From NCBI RefSeq assembly GCF_017571525.1, contig NZ_JAGETY010000018.1, positions 30,221-94,220 on the forward strand: a stretch of DNA of 64,000 nt. The letters are read 5' to 3'. The position numbers and the translations under genes are program-made. The stretch is from Hymenobacter sp. BT559 (GTDB lineage: Bacteria; Bacteroidota; Bacteroidia; Cytophagales; Hymenobacteraceae). This document shows, piece after piece, positions 51,860 through 59,769 of this stretch (within the stretch, counting starts at the first letter, position 1; each line of letters begins with the position of its first letter). Under the pieces are notes generated by a model. It had not been told where the DNA came from and made no database searches. It was given only the letters and a program-made list of their open reading frames with translations.

Positions 51860-53182
51860 CTAGTGGTTTGCTTGCAGTGGGGCGTTGGCGGCGGCGGCCG
51901 CCGGCTGGCTTTGCGTTTGCTGCGCCTGGGCTTGCTGCTCGCGGGCCCAGGCATCGTTGCTATCCCGGGGCATCACGAGCGGTATTTGCAGGCAGGCCGT
52001 TTGGGTGGGCAGCACCTCGCGCCACTGGCTGATGAGCTTCTTGTAGGCCTCGCCTACGGGCCGGATATTGCGATTTAAGTCGTAGAGGCCCAGTGGGTTC
52101 AGGTTGCCGTTGCTTTCGCGCAGCGCCGTGTCCCAGTCTACCTGGTCGGTGAGCGAGTACCAGGTAAAGCCCACGATGGGCACGCCGTCGTTGCGCACGC
52201 GCAGCACGTTGGCCCATTCTTTCCAGAGCCAGTTCACGGCCTCATCGCCGTTGGGGCCCTGCCAGCGGTTGGTTTCGGTGTGCATCACGGGCAGCTGGTA
52301 GCGGTCGTGGTACTGCGTGGTAATGACGTGGTAGCCAAATATTTCGCCCGAAGCCGTAGTGCTGCCGTCGGGCCGCACGCGGTGCTCGTTGGTCCAGTAA
52401 TAATCGTTGCCCATAATGCACTGGTGCTTCAGATTATTATCCAGAAAGAAGTGGTACTCGTCGCGCGTCATGCCGTTATCGAGCAGATACTCATACATAT
52501 CCGAGTCTACGCGGCGGCCATAGTTCAAATCCAGCGACAAAAAGCGCTTGGCATTCAATATCTCGGCCGGCTTGATGGCGGCCGGGTTGGAAGCGTGGAA
52601 GTACTCGCTGCTCTCGCTCTGGATGAAGAGTGCATCGGGCCGCACCGCCAGGATGGCGTGCATGGCCAGCACGTTAGCCTTCACGATATACTTAAGGGCC
52701 GTCACAAATGCCTGGTCGCTCTGCAATTGCTCGTTCCACCAGCCGTAGAGTGCCGAAAACTCGGCGCAGATGTACATCTCATTCACGGGGGTGTAGAGCT
52801 GCACCCACGGAAAGCGCTTGGCAAAATCGCCGGCGTAGCGCGCAAAAAGCGCCGGAAAATCGGGATTCTGGAAATTGCCCAGCCAGTCGGGCACCCCAAA
52901 GTGGCACAGGTCCACGATGGGCATGATGTTGCGCTTCAGCAAATCATTGAAGGTGGCATCGGCGAAGTCCCAGTTGTACTTGCCCGGCCCTAGCCAGGTA
53001 GTATGAATGGGCGGCCCGTAGCGCAGGTACTCGATACCCAACTCCTGCACCAGCTCAAAATCTTTCTGCCAGAACTTATAATGCCCGCACTTCTCCAACT
53101 CGTCCTGGCGCACCTTGCCGTTCTGGATAGTGGGGTTACTGTTTTCGATGCCAGTGGCAAAAAGGAACTGAGAAGCAGGCAT
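51860..53182 (-). CDS. GH1-like family glycoside hydrolase
   Basis: A 440-residue protein from the ATG at 53180-53182, with no signal peptide, so probably cytoplasmic. It has a clan-A TIM barrel: YLRYGPPIH, IVDLCHFGVPDWLGNF, acid/base Glu in YTPVNEMYICAEF and nucleophile Glu in MHTETNRWQGP. The (S)W-Y-S-LTDQVDWD end matches GH1 (WSLLDNFEW-like). The C-terminal 40 residues are a Gln/Ala-rich tail. It would be a beta-glycosidase, but it diverges from standard GH1 and the subfamily is uncertain. The SDR gene follows it. Confidence 0.82.
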   Translation of the reverse strand: MPASQFLFATGIENSNPTIQNGKVRQDELEKCGHYKFWQKDFELVQELGIEYLRYGPPIHTTWLGPGKYNWDFADATFNDLLKRNIMPIVDLCHFGVPDWLGNFQNPDFPALFARYAGDFAKRFPWVQLYTPVNEMYICAEFSALYGWWNEQLQSDQAFVTALKYIVKANVLAMHAILAVRPDALFIQSESSEYFHASNPAAIKPAEILNAKRFLSLDLNYGRRVDSDMYEYLLDNGMTRDEYHFFLDNNLKHQCIMGNDYYWTNEHRVRPDGSTTASGEIFGYHVITTQYHDRYQLPVMHTETNRWQGPNGDEAVNWLWKEWANVLRVRNDGVPIVGFTWYSLTDQVDWDTALRESNGNLNPLGLYDLNRNIRPVGEAYKKLISQWREVLPTQTACLQIPLVMPRDSNDAWAREQQAQAQQTQSQPAAAAANAPLQANH

Positions 53183-53411
53183 AAGAATGAAACTAGCGGG
53201 GCTAGGGTAGGGCACCGTGCCAACCCAAGGCATAGGCCTTTGTCAGCACTACGGAAAAGCTCGCAGAAAAGCCGTGTCTTTTGAGTGTGAAGCCTTTATG
53301 AAGGACGAGCGGGGCGCCTTTTCGGCCCAAGCGCACAAGTAATTAGAGGCGATGAGGCACCTGCGAACGCGGTCATAAAAGGAAATCGAAAAAAAACTTT
53401 CGCCCATAGCC

Positions 53412-53463
53412 TTGCTAGCTACAATACTCTGCTACATTTGCAATGTACTAGTTTAGTAATACA
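53412..53463 (+). promoter_or_regulatory. Promoter and YtrA-type operator of the ABC/GntR operon
   Basis: TTG (53412-53414) and TACATTTG (53433-53440), 18 bases apart, form an excellent Bacteroidota promoter. Immediately downstream, 53444-53463 fits the palindrome TGTAnTAnTnnAnTAnTACA, resembling operators of YtrA-type GntR regulators. It overlaps the likely transcription start. The remaining upstream gap from 53183 contains nothing else recognisable. Confidence 0.8.
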
Positions 53464-53480
53464 CTAAAACAACACCGCAA

Positions 53481-54344
53481 ATGGTCCGAATCCGCAACCT
53501 GCACTTTGGGTACTCGCGCCGGGTGCCCCAGCTAGAAGACCTGAGGCTCGACCTGGTGCGGGGCCGCATCTACGGCCTGCTAGGCAAGAACGGCGCCGGC
53601 AAATCGACCTTGCTCAAGAATATGGTGGGGCTAGCCTTTCCGCAGGCGGGCACCTGCGAGATAGAGGGGCAGGCAGCCAGCCGGCGGCTGCCTGCCACGC
53701 TCGAAGACCTGTTCTTTTTGCCCGAAGATGTGCAGGCCCCGCCGGTGTCGGCTACGCAGCTGGCGGCCAGCACGGGCGTATTCTATCCGCGCTTCGATAC
53801 GGGCGCTTTCCATACGTACCTGCGCGAGCTCGACGTGCCGGCCCATGCCCGCCTCACGGCGCTGTCTTTTGGCCAGCAGAAGAAGGTCTTTATTGCGTTT
53901 GCCCTGGCTACCAATACGGGCCTGCTGGTGCTCGACGAGCCTACGAACGGTCTCGATATTCCGAGCAAGATGCAGTTTCGCAAGCTCGTGGCGGGCGCAC
54001 TGGGCGAGGACCGCTGCATTGTCATCTCGACCCATCAGGTGCGCGACCTCGACAGCCTGATTGACACCGTGCTGGTGCTGCACGAGCGCCGCATTGTGCT
54101 CAGCGAAACCATTGATGCCCTAGCCGAGAAGCTGTACTTTGGCCCGGTCCCGGCCGGCACGGCTAGCCCCGACGTGCTCTACGCCGAGCCCTCGGTACGT
54201 GGCCAGCAAGCCATTCGGCCCGGCGATGGTGAGCGCTACACGAAAGTCGATTTGGAATTGCTTTTCAACGCCCTCACCGGGCCTAGCCAGGCCGTGGCCA
54301 CTTACCTCACCCACCTGCACTTGCAACATGAGCCAGTACGTTAA
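53481..54344 (+). CDS. ABC transporter ATP-binding protein (YtrB-like)
   Basis: A 287-residue ATPase with one ABC domain. Walker A GKNGAGKST is at 35-43, the signature is LSFGQQKK, and Walker B is TGLLVLDEPTNGLD, followed by the switch His in STHQVRDLD. The C-terminal 70 residues form an extra domain. It pairs with the permease that overlaps its 3' end by 17 bases and with the GntR regulator. Such YtrA-type operons respond to cell-wall-active agents in Firmicutes. In Bacteroidota the role is unproven. Confidence 0.9.
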   Translation: MVRIRNLHFGYSRRVPQLEDLRLDLVRGRIYGLLGKNGAGKSTLLKNMVGLAFPQAGTCEIEGQAASRRLPATLEDLFFLPEDVQAPPVSATQLAASTGVFYPRFDTGAFHTYLRELDVPAHARLTALSFGQQKKVFIAFALATNTGLLVLDEPTNGLDIPSKMQFRKLVAGALGEDRCIVISTHQVRDLDSLIDTVLVLHERRIVLSETIDALAEKLYFGPVPAGTASPDVLYAEPSVRGQQAIRPGDGERYTKVDLELLFNALTGPSQAVATYLTHLHLQHEPVR

Positions 54345-55083
54345 CCTCACCCGCTTCGGGCGCCTGGCGCGCAAACACCTGAGTGAGCACGCCACGGGCT
54401 ACGCGCTCGGGGCCGCCGTGCTACTCGGGGGCTTGCTGGTACTGCTGGGCTTTCTGACCTATATCCAGCACTGGCCAATGAGTGAATCTATGCAGGCGGC
54501 CTTATTTATGCTGTGCCTGCTAGGAGCGGGTAGTCTTTTTACCAGCACTGTTTTGGCGCAGTTTGGGGCGGGGCGGCAGGCCGCGCTGGCCCTCACGCTG
54601 CCCGCCTCGCAGCTCGAAAAATTCCTGTTGGCCTGGCTGCTATCGCTGCCCGTGTTTCTGGTAGTTTTCGTGGCCGATTTTTACTTGGCCGATTGGCTGG
54701 TGATGCACCTGGTGAGCCCGCGGCCCGGCCCGCTGCTGCCCCTGCTCGATGGCCACGAGGTGCCGGGGCTGCGCCTGTTTCTGACGCTGCACGGGCTAGC
54801 GCTATTCGGCAGCATTTTCTTCCCGCGCCTGGCTTTTGTGAAAACGGCTTTCGTGGTCCTGGGCATGGCTGTGCTGGTGGGCGTGCTCAACTTTAAAGTA
54901 TTGAATGCCTGGCTAGGGGGTAGCCTGGGCATGGCCGTCCCCTTTGGGGCGGCTGGCGTGCAAGGCTTCGGGCCCCTGGTGCTGCCCGAAGCCCAGGAGC
55001 GCTGGCTGGTAGGCCTGCCGCTGGCCCTAGCCGTGCTGCTATGGGCCGCCGCCTACGCACGCCTCACCGAGAAGCAATTATAA
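54328..55083 (+). CDS. ABC transporter permease
   Basis: A 251-residue membrane protein from ATG 54328, inside the ATPase gene. It has about six hydrophobic segments (YALGAAVLLGGLLVLLGFL, FLLAWLLSLPVFLVVFVADFYL and others). No extracytoplasmic domain is visible. It is not closely assignable beyond ABC-2-like permease. Position and overlap make it the membrane half of the transporter with the upstream ATPase. The next gene, a GntR regulator, starts 3 bases after its stop. Confidence 0.85.
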   Translation: MSQYVNLTRFGRLARKHLSEHATGYALGAAVLLGGLLVLLGFLTYIQHWPMSESMQAALFMLCLLGAGSLFTSTVLAQFGAGRQAALALTLPASQLEKFLLAWLLSLPVFLVVFVADFYLADWLVMHLVSPRPGPLLPLLDGHEVPGLRLFLTLHGLALFGSIFFPRLAFVKTAFVVLGMAVLVGVLNFKVLNAWLGGSLGMAVPFGAAGVQGFGPLVLPEAQERWLVGLPLALAVLLWAAAYARLTEKQL

Positions 55084-55086
55084 ACT

Positions 55087-55482
55087 ATGGAATTTGCTGA
55101 TAATGAGGCGATATACCTCCAGATAGCCAGCTACGTGGGCGAGCACATCTTGCGCCAGCAGTGGCTGCCCGACCAGAAGATACCTTCGGTGCGCGACCTC
55201 GCCGCCGAGCTGCAAGTCAACCCCAATACCGTGATGCGCACCTACGAGTTTTTGCAGAGCCAGGGCGCCGTCTACAACAAGCGTGGGCTGGGCTTTTTTG
55301 TGGCCCCCGACGCCCCACAGAAGGTGCGCGACTACCGCCGCGAGCGCTTCTTGCAGCAAGAGCTGCCCGCCTTTTTCAATACCATTTCGCTGCTGGGCAT
55401 TGGCCTTGAGGAGCTGCGCCAGCGCTACGAACAGTTTCAGGCCGCCCCGGCAGCCCCAACCCTTTCTGCGCATGAAAACTAG
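55087..55482 (+). CDS. GntR family transcriptional regulator, YtrA subfamily
   Basis: A 131-residue regulator. Residues 8-75 are the winged helix (YLQIASYVGEHILRQQWLPDQKIPSVRDLAAELQVNPNTVMRTYEFLQSQGAV), with the VNPNTV recognition helix typical of YtrA. The C-terminal part is short and helical, as in YtrA, without a large effector domain. It probably represses its own operon through the palindrome at 53444-53463. It is third in the operon and overlaps the next gene by 11 bases. Confidence 0.93.
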   Translation: MEFADNEAIYLQIASYVGEHILRQQWLPDQKIPSVRDLAAELQVNPNTVMRTYEFLQSQGAVYNKRGLGFFVAPDAPQKVRDYRRERFLQQELPAFFNTISLLGIGLEELRQRYEQFQAAPAAPTLSAHEN

Positions 55483-56194
55483 CATCAAACTATTGCTGGC
55501 GGCCTTTATAGTGTTGCTAGCCTCCCTCACGGCCTACAACATGGCCCTGCGCGCCGAGTACCGCTCGGGCGCCTACAAAGACCCGCTGCGTGGCTATACT
55601 GCGTTGGCTTTTAAGAACTTTACGGAAGTGGACGTGCCAGCGGCGGGCTTATTAAAAGTGAAAATCATGGCCGGACCGTTTGGTGTGTGGGTGCATCCGA
55701 GCGCCGGCAAGGTTGTGCGGGTGAGCCAGCAGGGTGGGCGGCTGGTAGTGGCCGCCGTGTTCCCCGACCACGCGCAGGCACCCAATTGGGGCGAAACGGT
55801 GGTTATCAGTTGCCCAAACCTGGTAGGGCTCCAAACCAATGCCGAATGCCAAGTGCAGGGCCATCCCGAACGCAGCAAAAACTCGCTGGGCGGCCGGGTG
55901 CTGCTGCAGGGCTTTACCCAGGACAGCCTGGCCCTGCGCCAGGACTGGGGCAGTCGCATCGAGCTGACCAACAATCGGCTAGGCCTGCTGCGCGCCACGG
56001 CGGGCGCCACGCCCGGCAGCCACCCCATTTTGCAGGTAAACGGCGGCAACCGCTTCGCAGCCGCTAGCCTCACCCTGGACCACCAAAGCGAGCTGGTGCT
56101 CAACAATGTGCAGATTGGGCAGCTGCACCACCGCTTTGGCGACAGCACCAAAGTGACCCTAACGGGTGCCGCGCTGGGCAGCGTGCTGAAGTAA
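55472..56194 (+). CDS. Membrane-anchored or secreted beta-helix-like protein (GIN/DUF2807-like)
   Basis: A 240-residue protein from ATG 55472. A hydrophobic N-terminus (KLLLAAFIVLLASLTAYNMAL) acts as signal or anchor. The rest is beta-rich, with repeats like VEVDVPAAGLLKVKIM, LRQDWGSRIELTNNRLGLLRA and LDHQSELVLNNVQIGQLHHRFGDSTKVTLTG. These resemble the putative adhesin-head (GIN) domain, which forms a beta-helix. The last gene of the ABC/GntR operon; its ATG overlaps the regulator. It may be an envelope sensor or partner. The family call is tentative. Confidence 0.65.
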   Translation: MKTSIKLLLAAFIVLLASLTAYNMALRAEYRSGAYKDPLRGYTALAFKNFTEVDVPAAGLLKVKIMAGPFGVWVHPSAGKVVRVSQQGGRLVVAAVFPDHAQAPNWGETVVISCPNLVGLQTNAECQVQGHPERSKNSLGGRVLLQGFTQDSLALRQDWGSRIELTNNRLGLLRATAGATPGSHPILQVNGGNRFAAASLTLDHQSELVLNNVQIGQLHHRFGDSTKVTLTGAALGSVLK

Positions 56195-56355
56195 CCCTGG
56201 CCCAAGCCAACCTGCCCCGCCAGGGGCTAGCCGCCCAGCCGCCATGCCCGGCGCATGCTACTTAGCAGCACGCGCCGGGCCTTTCGGCTGAACAAAAAAG
56301 CCGCTGGCGGGTGTTAGATTCGACCCGGGCATCCGCTAGGGGCCACTTTGCCTGC

Positions 56356-57231
56356 ATGACTACCAACGAAATCAAAGCGCTTATCTCGCTGCTCGACGAC
56401 CCGGAAATCGCCCCTCAGATTCAGGGCGAAATCCAGAACCTGGGCGAGGCCATCATCCCTTTTCTCGAAGAGTCGTGGGAAGAGACCCTCGACCCGCAGC
56501 AGCAGCGCCGCCTCGAAGACCTCATTCATAATCTGCAATTTGAAGGCTTGCAGCACCGCCTACGGGTGTGGCGCGACTCGGGCGGCCAGGATTTGCTGGA
56601 GGGTATGTGGCTGCTCAACTCGTATCAGTACCCCGATGCCGACCTGCAGGCTCTGAACCGCGCCATCGAGCAGCTACGCTTCGAAGCCTGGACGCTGCTG
56701 CGCCCCGAGATGCACCCCGCCGACCAGGTGCAGGTGCTCAACCACGTTATTTTTCGCAACCACAAGTTCGCGGCTAATACCCAGCACTTTCACTCGCCGG
56801 CCAACTCCATGCTGCACCGGGTGCTCGAAACCAAGCGCGGCAACCCCTTGTCGCTCTGCGTTATCTACCTGCTGGTGGCGCAGCGCCTCGACCTGCCGAT
56901 ATTCGGCGTGAACCTGCCCAACTTGTTTGTGCTCACGTACCAGCTCTACAAGGATGAGGAAGAAAAGCCCGTTACGCCGTTCTATATCAATTGCTACAAC
57001 CGGGGCGTCATTCTCTCAAAGGCCGATATTGAGCACTACGTAGGCCAGCTCGGCATCACCTCGCAAGATACGTTTTACGAGCCCTGCACGCACCTCGACA
57101 TCGTGCGCCGGGCCATGCGCAACCTGCAAGTGGGCTTCGAGAAATTGCAGGAACCCGCCAAGGCCGAAGAAGTAGCCCAGCTGCTAGCCATCCTGCTGGA
57201 AAAAGACGAGCCGGGCGAAGGCGAAGAATAA
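56356..57231 (+). CDS. Transglutaminase-like / SirB1 N-terminal family protein
   Basis: A 291-residue cytoplasmic protein from ATG 56356. It has an N-terminal helical repeat (ALISLLDDPEIAPQIQGEIQNLG) and the SirB1-type core (VLNHVIFRNHKFAANTQHFHSPANSMLHRVLETKRGNPLSLCVIYLLVAQRLDLPIFGVNLPNLFVL). The NPLSL segment with its Cys is the transglutaminase-like signature. The molecular activity is unknown. A CACTTTG box precedes the start by about 8 bases, and an excellent terminator follows. Confidence 0.85.
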   Translation: MTTNEIKALISLLDDPEIAPQIQGEIQNLGEAIIPFLEESWEETLDPQQQRRLEDLIHNLQFEGLQHRLRVWRDSGGQDLLEGMWLLNSYQYPDADLQALNRAIEQLRFEAWTLLRPEMHPADQVQVLNHVIFRNHKFAANTQHFHSPANSMLHRVLETKRGNPLSLCVIYLLVAQRLDLPIFGVNLPNLFVLTYQLYKDEEEKPVTPFYINCYNRGVILSKADIEHYVGQLGITSQDTFYEPCTHLDIVRRAMRNLQVGFEKLQEPAKAEEVAQLLAILLEKDEPGEGEE

Positions 57232-57236
57232 AAAAC

Positions 57237-57293
57237 AGCCCCTAAAAAGAAAAGGCCTACTTCACGAAGCAGGCCTTTTCTTTTTAGGGGCTA
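57237..57293. terminator. Bidirectional terminator
   Basis: AGCCCCTAAAAAGAAAAGGCCT pairs with its complement around a small loop. A- and T-rich flanks allow both directions. Convergent genes lie on either side. Confidence 0.88.
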
Positions 57294-57310
57294 AGACTGA
57301 GTGCCAGATG

Positions 57311-57877
57311 CTACCGCTTAATCAGGCAGCCAGCGGCGCGCTTGTCGGCCACGCCGGCTGGGCGGCCGGCCAGCACGTTGTCGAGCACCTGCTGCAAGTA
57401 GTGCTGCTGCACGCCGCTGGCTACCTGGGGGTTATCATCAATAGCGCCACGGTAGCGGACTGCAAAGCCCGAACCGGAAGGCTGCAATACCACGGCCTCG
57501 GTCGTTTTCGTCACACCCAGGGCGGCGCTGGCGGCGCCCTCATCGGTGTAGGTGGCCAGCGAGCCGCCCCCGCCACCCTCGCTCGTGTCGAGGTTGATAG
57601 GCACATTGACAAACATAAACTGCACGCCCCGGCCGCTGTAGGCGCTGTTGAGAGCCGCAAGGCGCTCCTGGTAGAGGCGGGTATAGGCGCAGGCAGGGTT
57701 CATAAACACCACCACTACAGCCTTTTGGCCGGCATAGGCACTGAGCGAGGCGCTACCGCCTCCGGTTTTTTGGACCGTAAAATCGCCTACCGTGCCCTGG
57801 GCGCGGACAACGCCCACCGTGACGGTGGCCAGCAGCAGGGCCGCTGCGAGTAGCACCGGAAGTTTGCGAAAAAACAT
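57311..57877 (-). CDS. Secreted redoxin-like protein
   Basis: A 188-residue thioredoxin-fold protein from the ATG at 57875-57877, with a signal peptide (LLAAALLLATVTVGVVRAQ). The core is VVVVFMNPACAYTRLYQERLAAL, a single-Cys peroxiredoxin-like motif in place of CxxC. A second Cys lies near the end (AAGCLIKR), as in a group of redoxin proteins with a conserved C-terminal Cys. It is probably periplasmic and may act on peroxide or thiols. The function is not certain. Confidence 0.75.
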   Translation of the reverse strand: MFFRKLPVLLAAALLLATVTVGVVRAQGTVGDFTVQKTGGGSASLSAYAGQKAVVVVFMNPACAYTRLYQERLAALNSAYSGRGVQFMFVNVPINLDTSEGGGGGSLATYTDEGAASAALGVTKTTEAVVLQPSGSGFAVRYRGAIDDNPQVASGVQQHYLQQVLDNVLAGRPAGVADKRAAGCLIKR

Positions 57878-57940
57878 GGCTAGGGTAGAAATAGTCAAGA
57901 GAGATAAACAGCGCGGGATGCGCTATAATGTGCGTGAAAA

Positions 57941-58624
57941 TTAGACGCAATACGTGAGCACATAGCCCGCCGCCGGCCGAAGATAACAAATCTGGTGCCG
58001 GGAAATGGCACCGTTTATCTGCAGCCGGGCTGGTAGTATGCCGGGCACGGGCCAGGGGCCGGCCGGCAGGTCGAGCAGGAGGTTTTCGCGGAAGATGATG
58101 CCGCGCTGGCCCGCCAGCTTGTACAAGGTTTCCTTAGCGCTCCAGAGCAGGCTGAACAGCTCTTGCGAAGCGCTGCCAGGAGCAGCGTCGGCTAGGGTAA
58201 TGCTTTCAATAGCAGCTAGTTCATGGTCGTTGAGAAACTTGCGGGCAATGCGTTGGGCTTTGTCGCGCACTGCTTCTACATCAATGCCCACCGCTACGCC
58301 GGCCGGGGCTAGCAGGGCCGCTGCCCACTCGCCCGAATGCGAAATAGACACCGCCGGCGCTGCCGGGCCTAGCAAAAAAGGCCGGCCAGTTTCGTCGTTG
58401 CGCAGCGTGGCCGGGGGCGCCCCGGCGGCGGCCAGCAACTGCTGCACCAGTACGCGGCCGGCCAGCCACTGCGCCTGGCGCGGGCCATCGGCGCGAGCGG
58501 GGAGGAGCGGGGTATAGGCAGCCGCACCGGCTAGCTGCGGCCAGAGGTCGGCGGGCGTTTCGGTGAGGTGCCAGAGGCCTAGCAGCGGGCCGCCGGGCAG
58601 GCGTGCGATAGAATGAAGGGGCAT
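57941..58624 (-). CDS. 4'-phosphopantetheinyl transferase (Sfp type)
   Basis: A 227-residue enzyme from ATG 58622-58624. Motifs: SISHSGEWAAAL (93-104), GIDVEAV with Mg-binding Asp115 and Glu117, and LWSAKETLYKL with Glu165. It moves the 4'-phosphopantetheine arm of coenzyme A to an acyl or peptidyl carrier protein Ser. The Sfp-type size suggests secondary carrier proteins or a general role. No carrier-protein synthase is in the window. A longer frame exists upstream but the family N-terminus is here. It has a TACCTTCG box about 16 bases upstream. Confidence 0.9.
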   Translation of the reverse strand: MPLHSIARLPGGPLLGLWHLTETPADLWPQLAGAAAYTPLLPARADGPRQAQWLAGRVLVQQLLAAAGAPPATLRNDETGRPFLLGPAAPAVSISHSGEWAAALLAPAGVAVGIDVEAVRDKAQRIARKFLNDHELAAIESITLADAAPGSASQELFSLLWSAKETLYKLAGQRGIIFRENLLLDLPAGPWPVPGILPARLQINGAISRHQICYLRPAAGYVLTYCV

Positions 58625-58706
58625 AAACAAGCGAGCGGCGGCGAAGGTAGTACCGGCCCGCAGCCCGACCTTTGCGGCCGGCCCGGCCCGGGCCGCTTCG
58701 TTTGCT

Positions 58707-59651
58707 ATGCTCGTCCCTACGCCCCCGCCTCGCCCCACCGCCACCCGCATCGGCACCCTAGCGGGCCACCACGATGCGGTGTACGCGCTGGCCGGGCGGC
58801 CCGGCGCCGACCTTATATTTTCGGGCAGTGCCGATGGCATGGTGGTGGCCTGGAACAGCGCCCAGCCTGAGGCCGACGGCGAACTGCTGGCCAGGGTCGA
58901 AAACTCGGTGTATGCCCTGCTGGAGCTGCCGGCACGCGGCCTGCTGCTGCTAGGGCACAATTTTCAGGGCGTGCAGGCGCTTGACTTGCAAAGCAAAAAA
59001 CTTGCCTACGCCACCGCCCTGCCGCCGGTCGCCATCTTTGAGATGATGTATTCGGAGAGCCGCCAGCGCCTGTACTGTGCCCTTGGCGATGGCACGCTCG
59101 CCGTGCTGCGCGGCGACGATTTCCGGCTCGAAAACCTGCTGCGAATCAGCGACAAGAGCCTGCGCTGCCTGGCCCTGCACGACGAGCGAGGCGAGCTGGC
59201 CGTGGGCAGCTCCGACTGGAAAACCTATATTCTGGACCTCGACTCGCTGGCTGTTAAAACGTCCTTGGCCGAGGCTACCAACTCCATTTTTACGCTCACC
59301 TACACCCCCGATGGACAGCACCTGCTGGCCGCCGGCCGCGATGCCCACCTGCGCCGCTACCGGGCCGCCGAGGGCTACCCGCTGCAAGACAGCGTAGTGG
59401 CGCACATGTACGCCATCAACCACTTGGCATTCAGCGGCGATGGGCGCTACCTGGCTAGCTGCTCCTTAGATAAAAGCATCAAGCTCTGGGACCCGGCTAC
59501 GCTGGCGCTGCTGCGGGTGCTCGACAGGGCGCGCACGGCGGGCCACGGCACGTCGGTCAATAAGCTGGTTTGGCCGGGCACGCAGCACCGGTTAGTTTCG
59601 TGCAGCGATGACCGCAGCCTGGCGGTGTGGCAGATTTTAGCTGCTGACTAA
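58707..59651 (+). CDS. WD40 repeat protein
   Basis: A 314-residue cytoplasmic beta-propeller with about seven blades. Clear WD40-type blades are LAGHHDAVYALAGRPGADLIFSGSADGMVVAWN (about 18-50), AINHLAFSGDGRYLASCSLDKSIKLWD (about 232-258) and the last RLVSCSDDRSLAVWQ. The inner blades are weaker. WD40 proteins usually act as binding scaffolds, and the partner is unknown. Start ATG 58707; a GACCTTTG box lies about 30 bases upstream. Confidence 0.85.
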   Translation: MLVPTPPPRPTATRIGTLAGHHDAVYALAGRPGADLIFSGSADGMVVAWNSAQPEADGELLARVENSVYALLELPARGLLLLGHNFQGVQALDLQSKKLAYATALPPVAIFEMMYSESRQRLYCALGDGTLAVLRGDDFRLENLLRISDKSLRCLALHDERGELAVGSSDWKTYILDLDSLAVKTSLAEATNSIFTLTYTPDGQHLLAAGRDAHLRRYRAAEGYPLQDSVVAHMYAINHLAFSGDGRYLASCSLDKSIKLWDPATLALLRVLDRARTAGHGTSVNKLVWPGTQHRLVSCSDDRSLAVWQILAAD

Positions 59652-59769
59652 TGGCTGTTAGCTTTCGGTTGGGCAAAACGCGTTGACCCGGCTGCCCGAT
59701 GAGTAGCTTGTTATTATCCTCTCTTATTTAAAAAGCTAACGGCCAACAGCTAGTAGCTATCCGCTAACG
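59642..59769. repeat. Intergenic imperfect inverted repeat with GTTAGCT words
   Basis: GCTGTTAGCTTT on the left and AAAAAGCTAACGGCCAACAGC on the right are complementary with gaps. The same GTTAGCT/AGCTAAC words make up the palindrome at 2646-2729. Confidence 0.55.
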
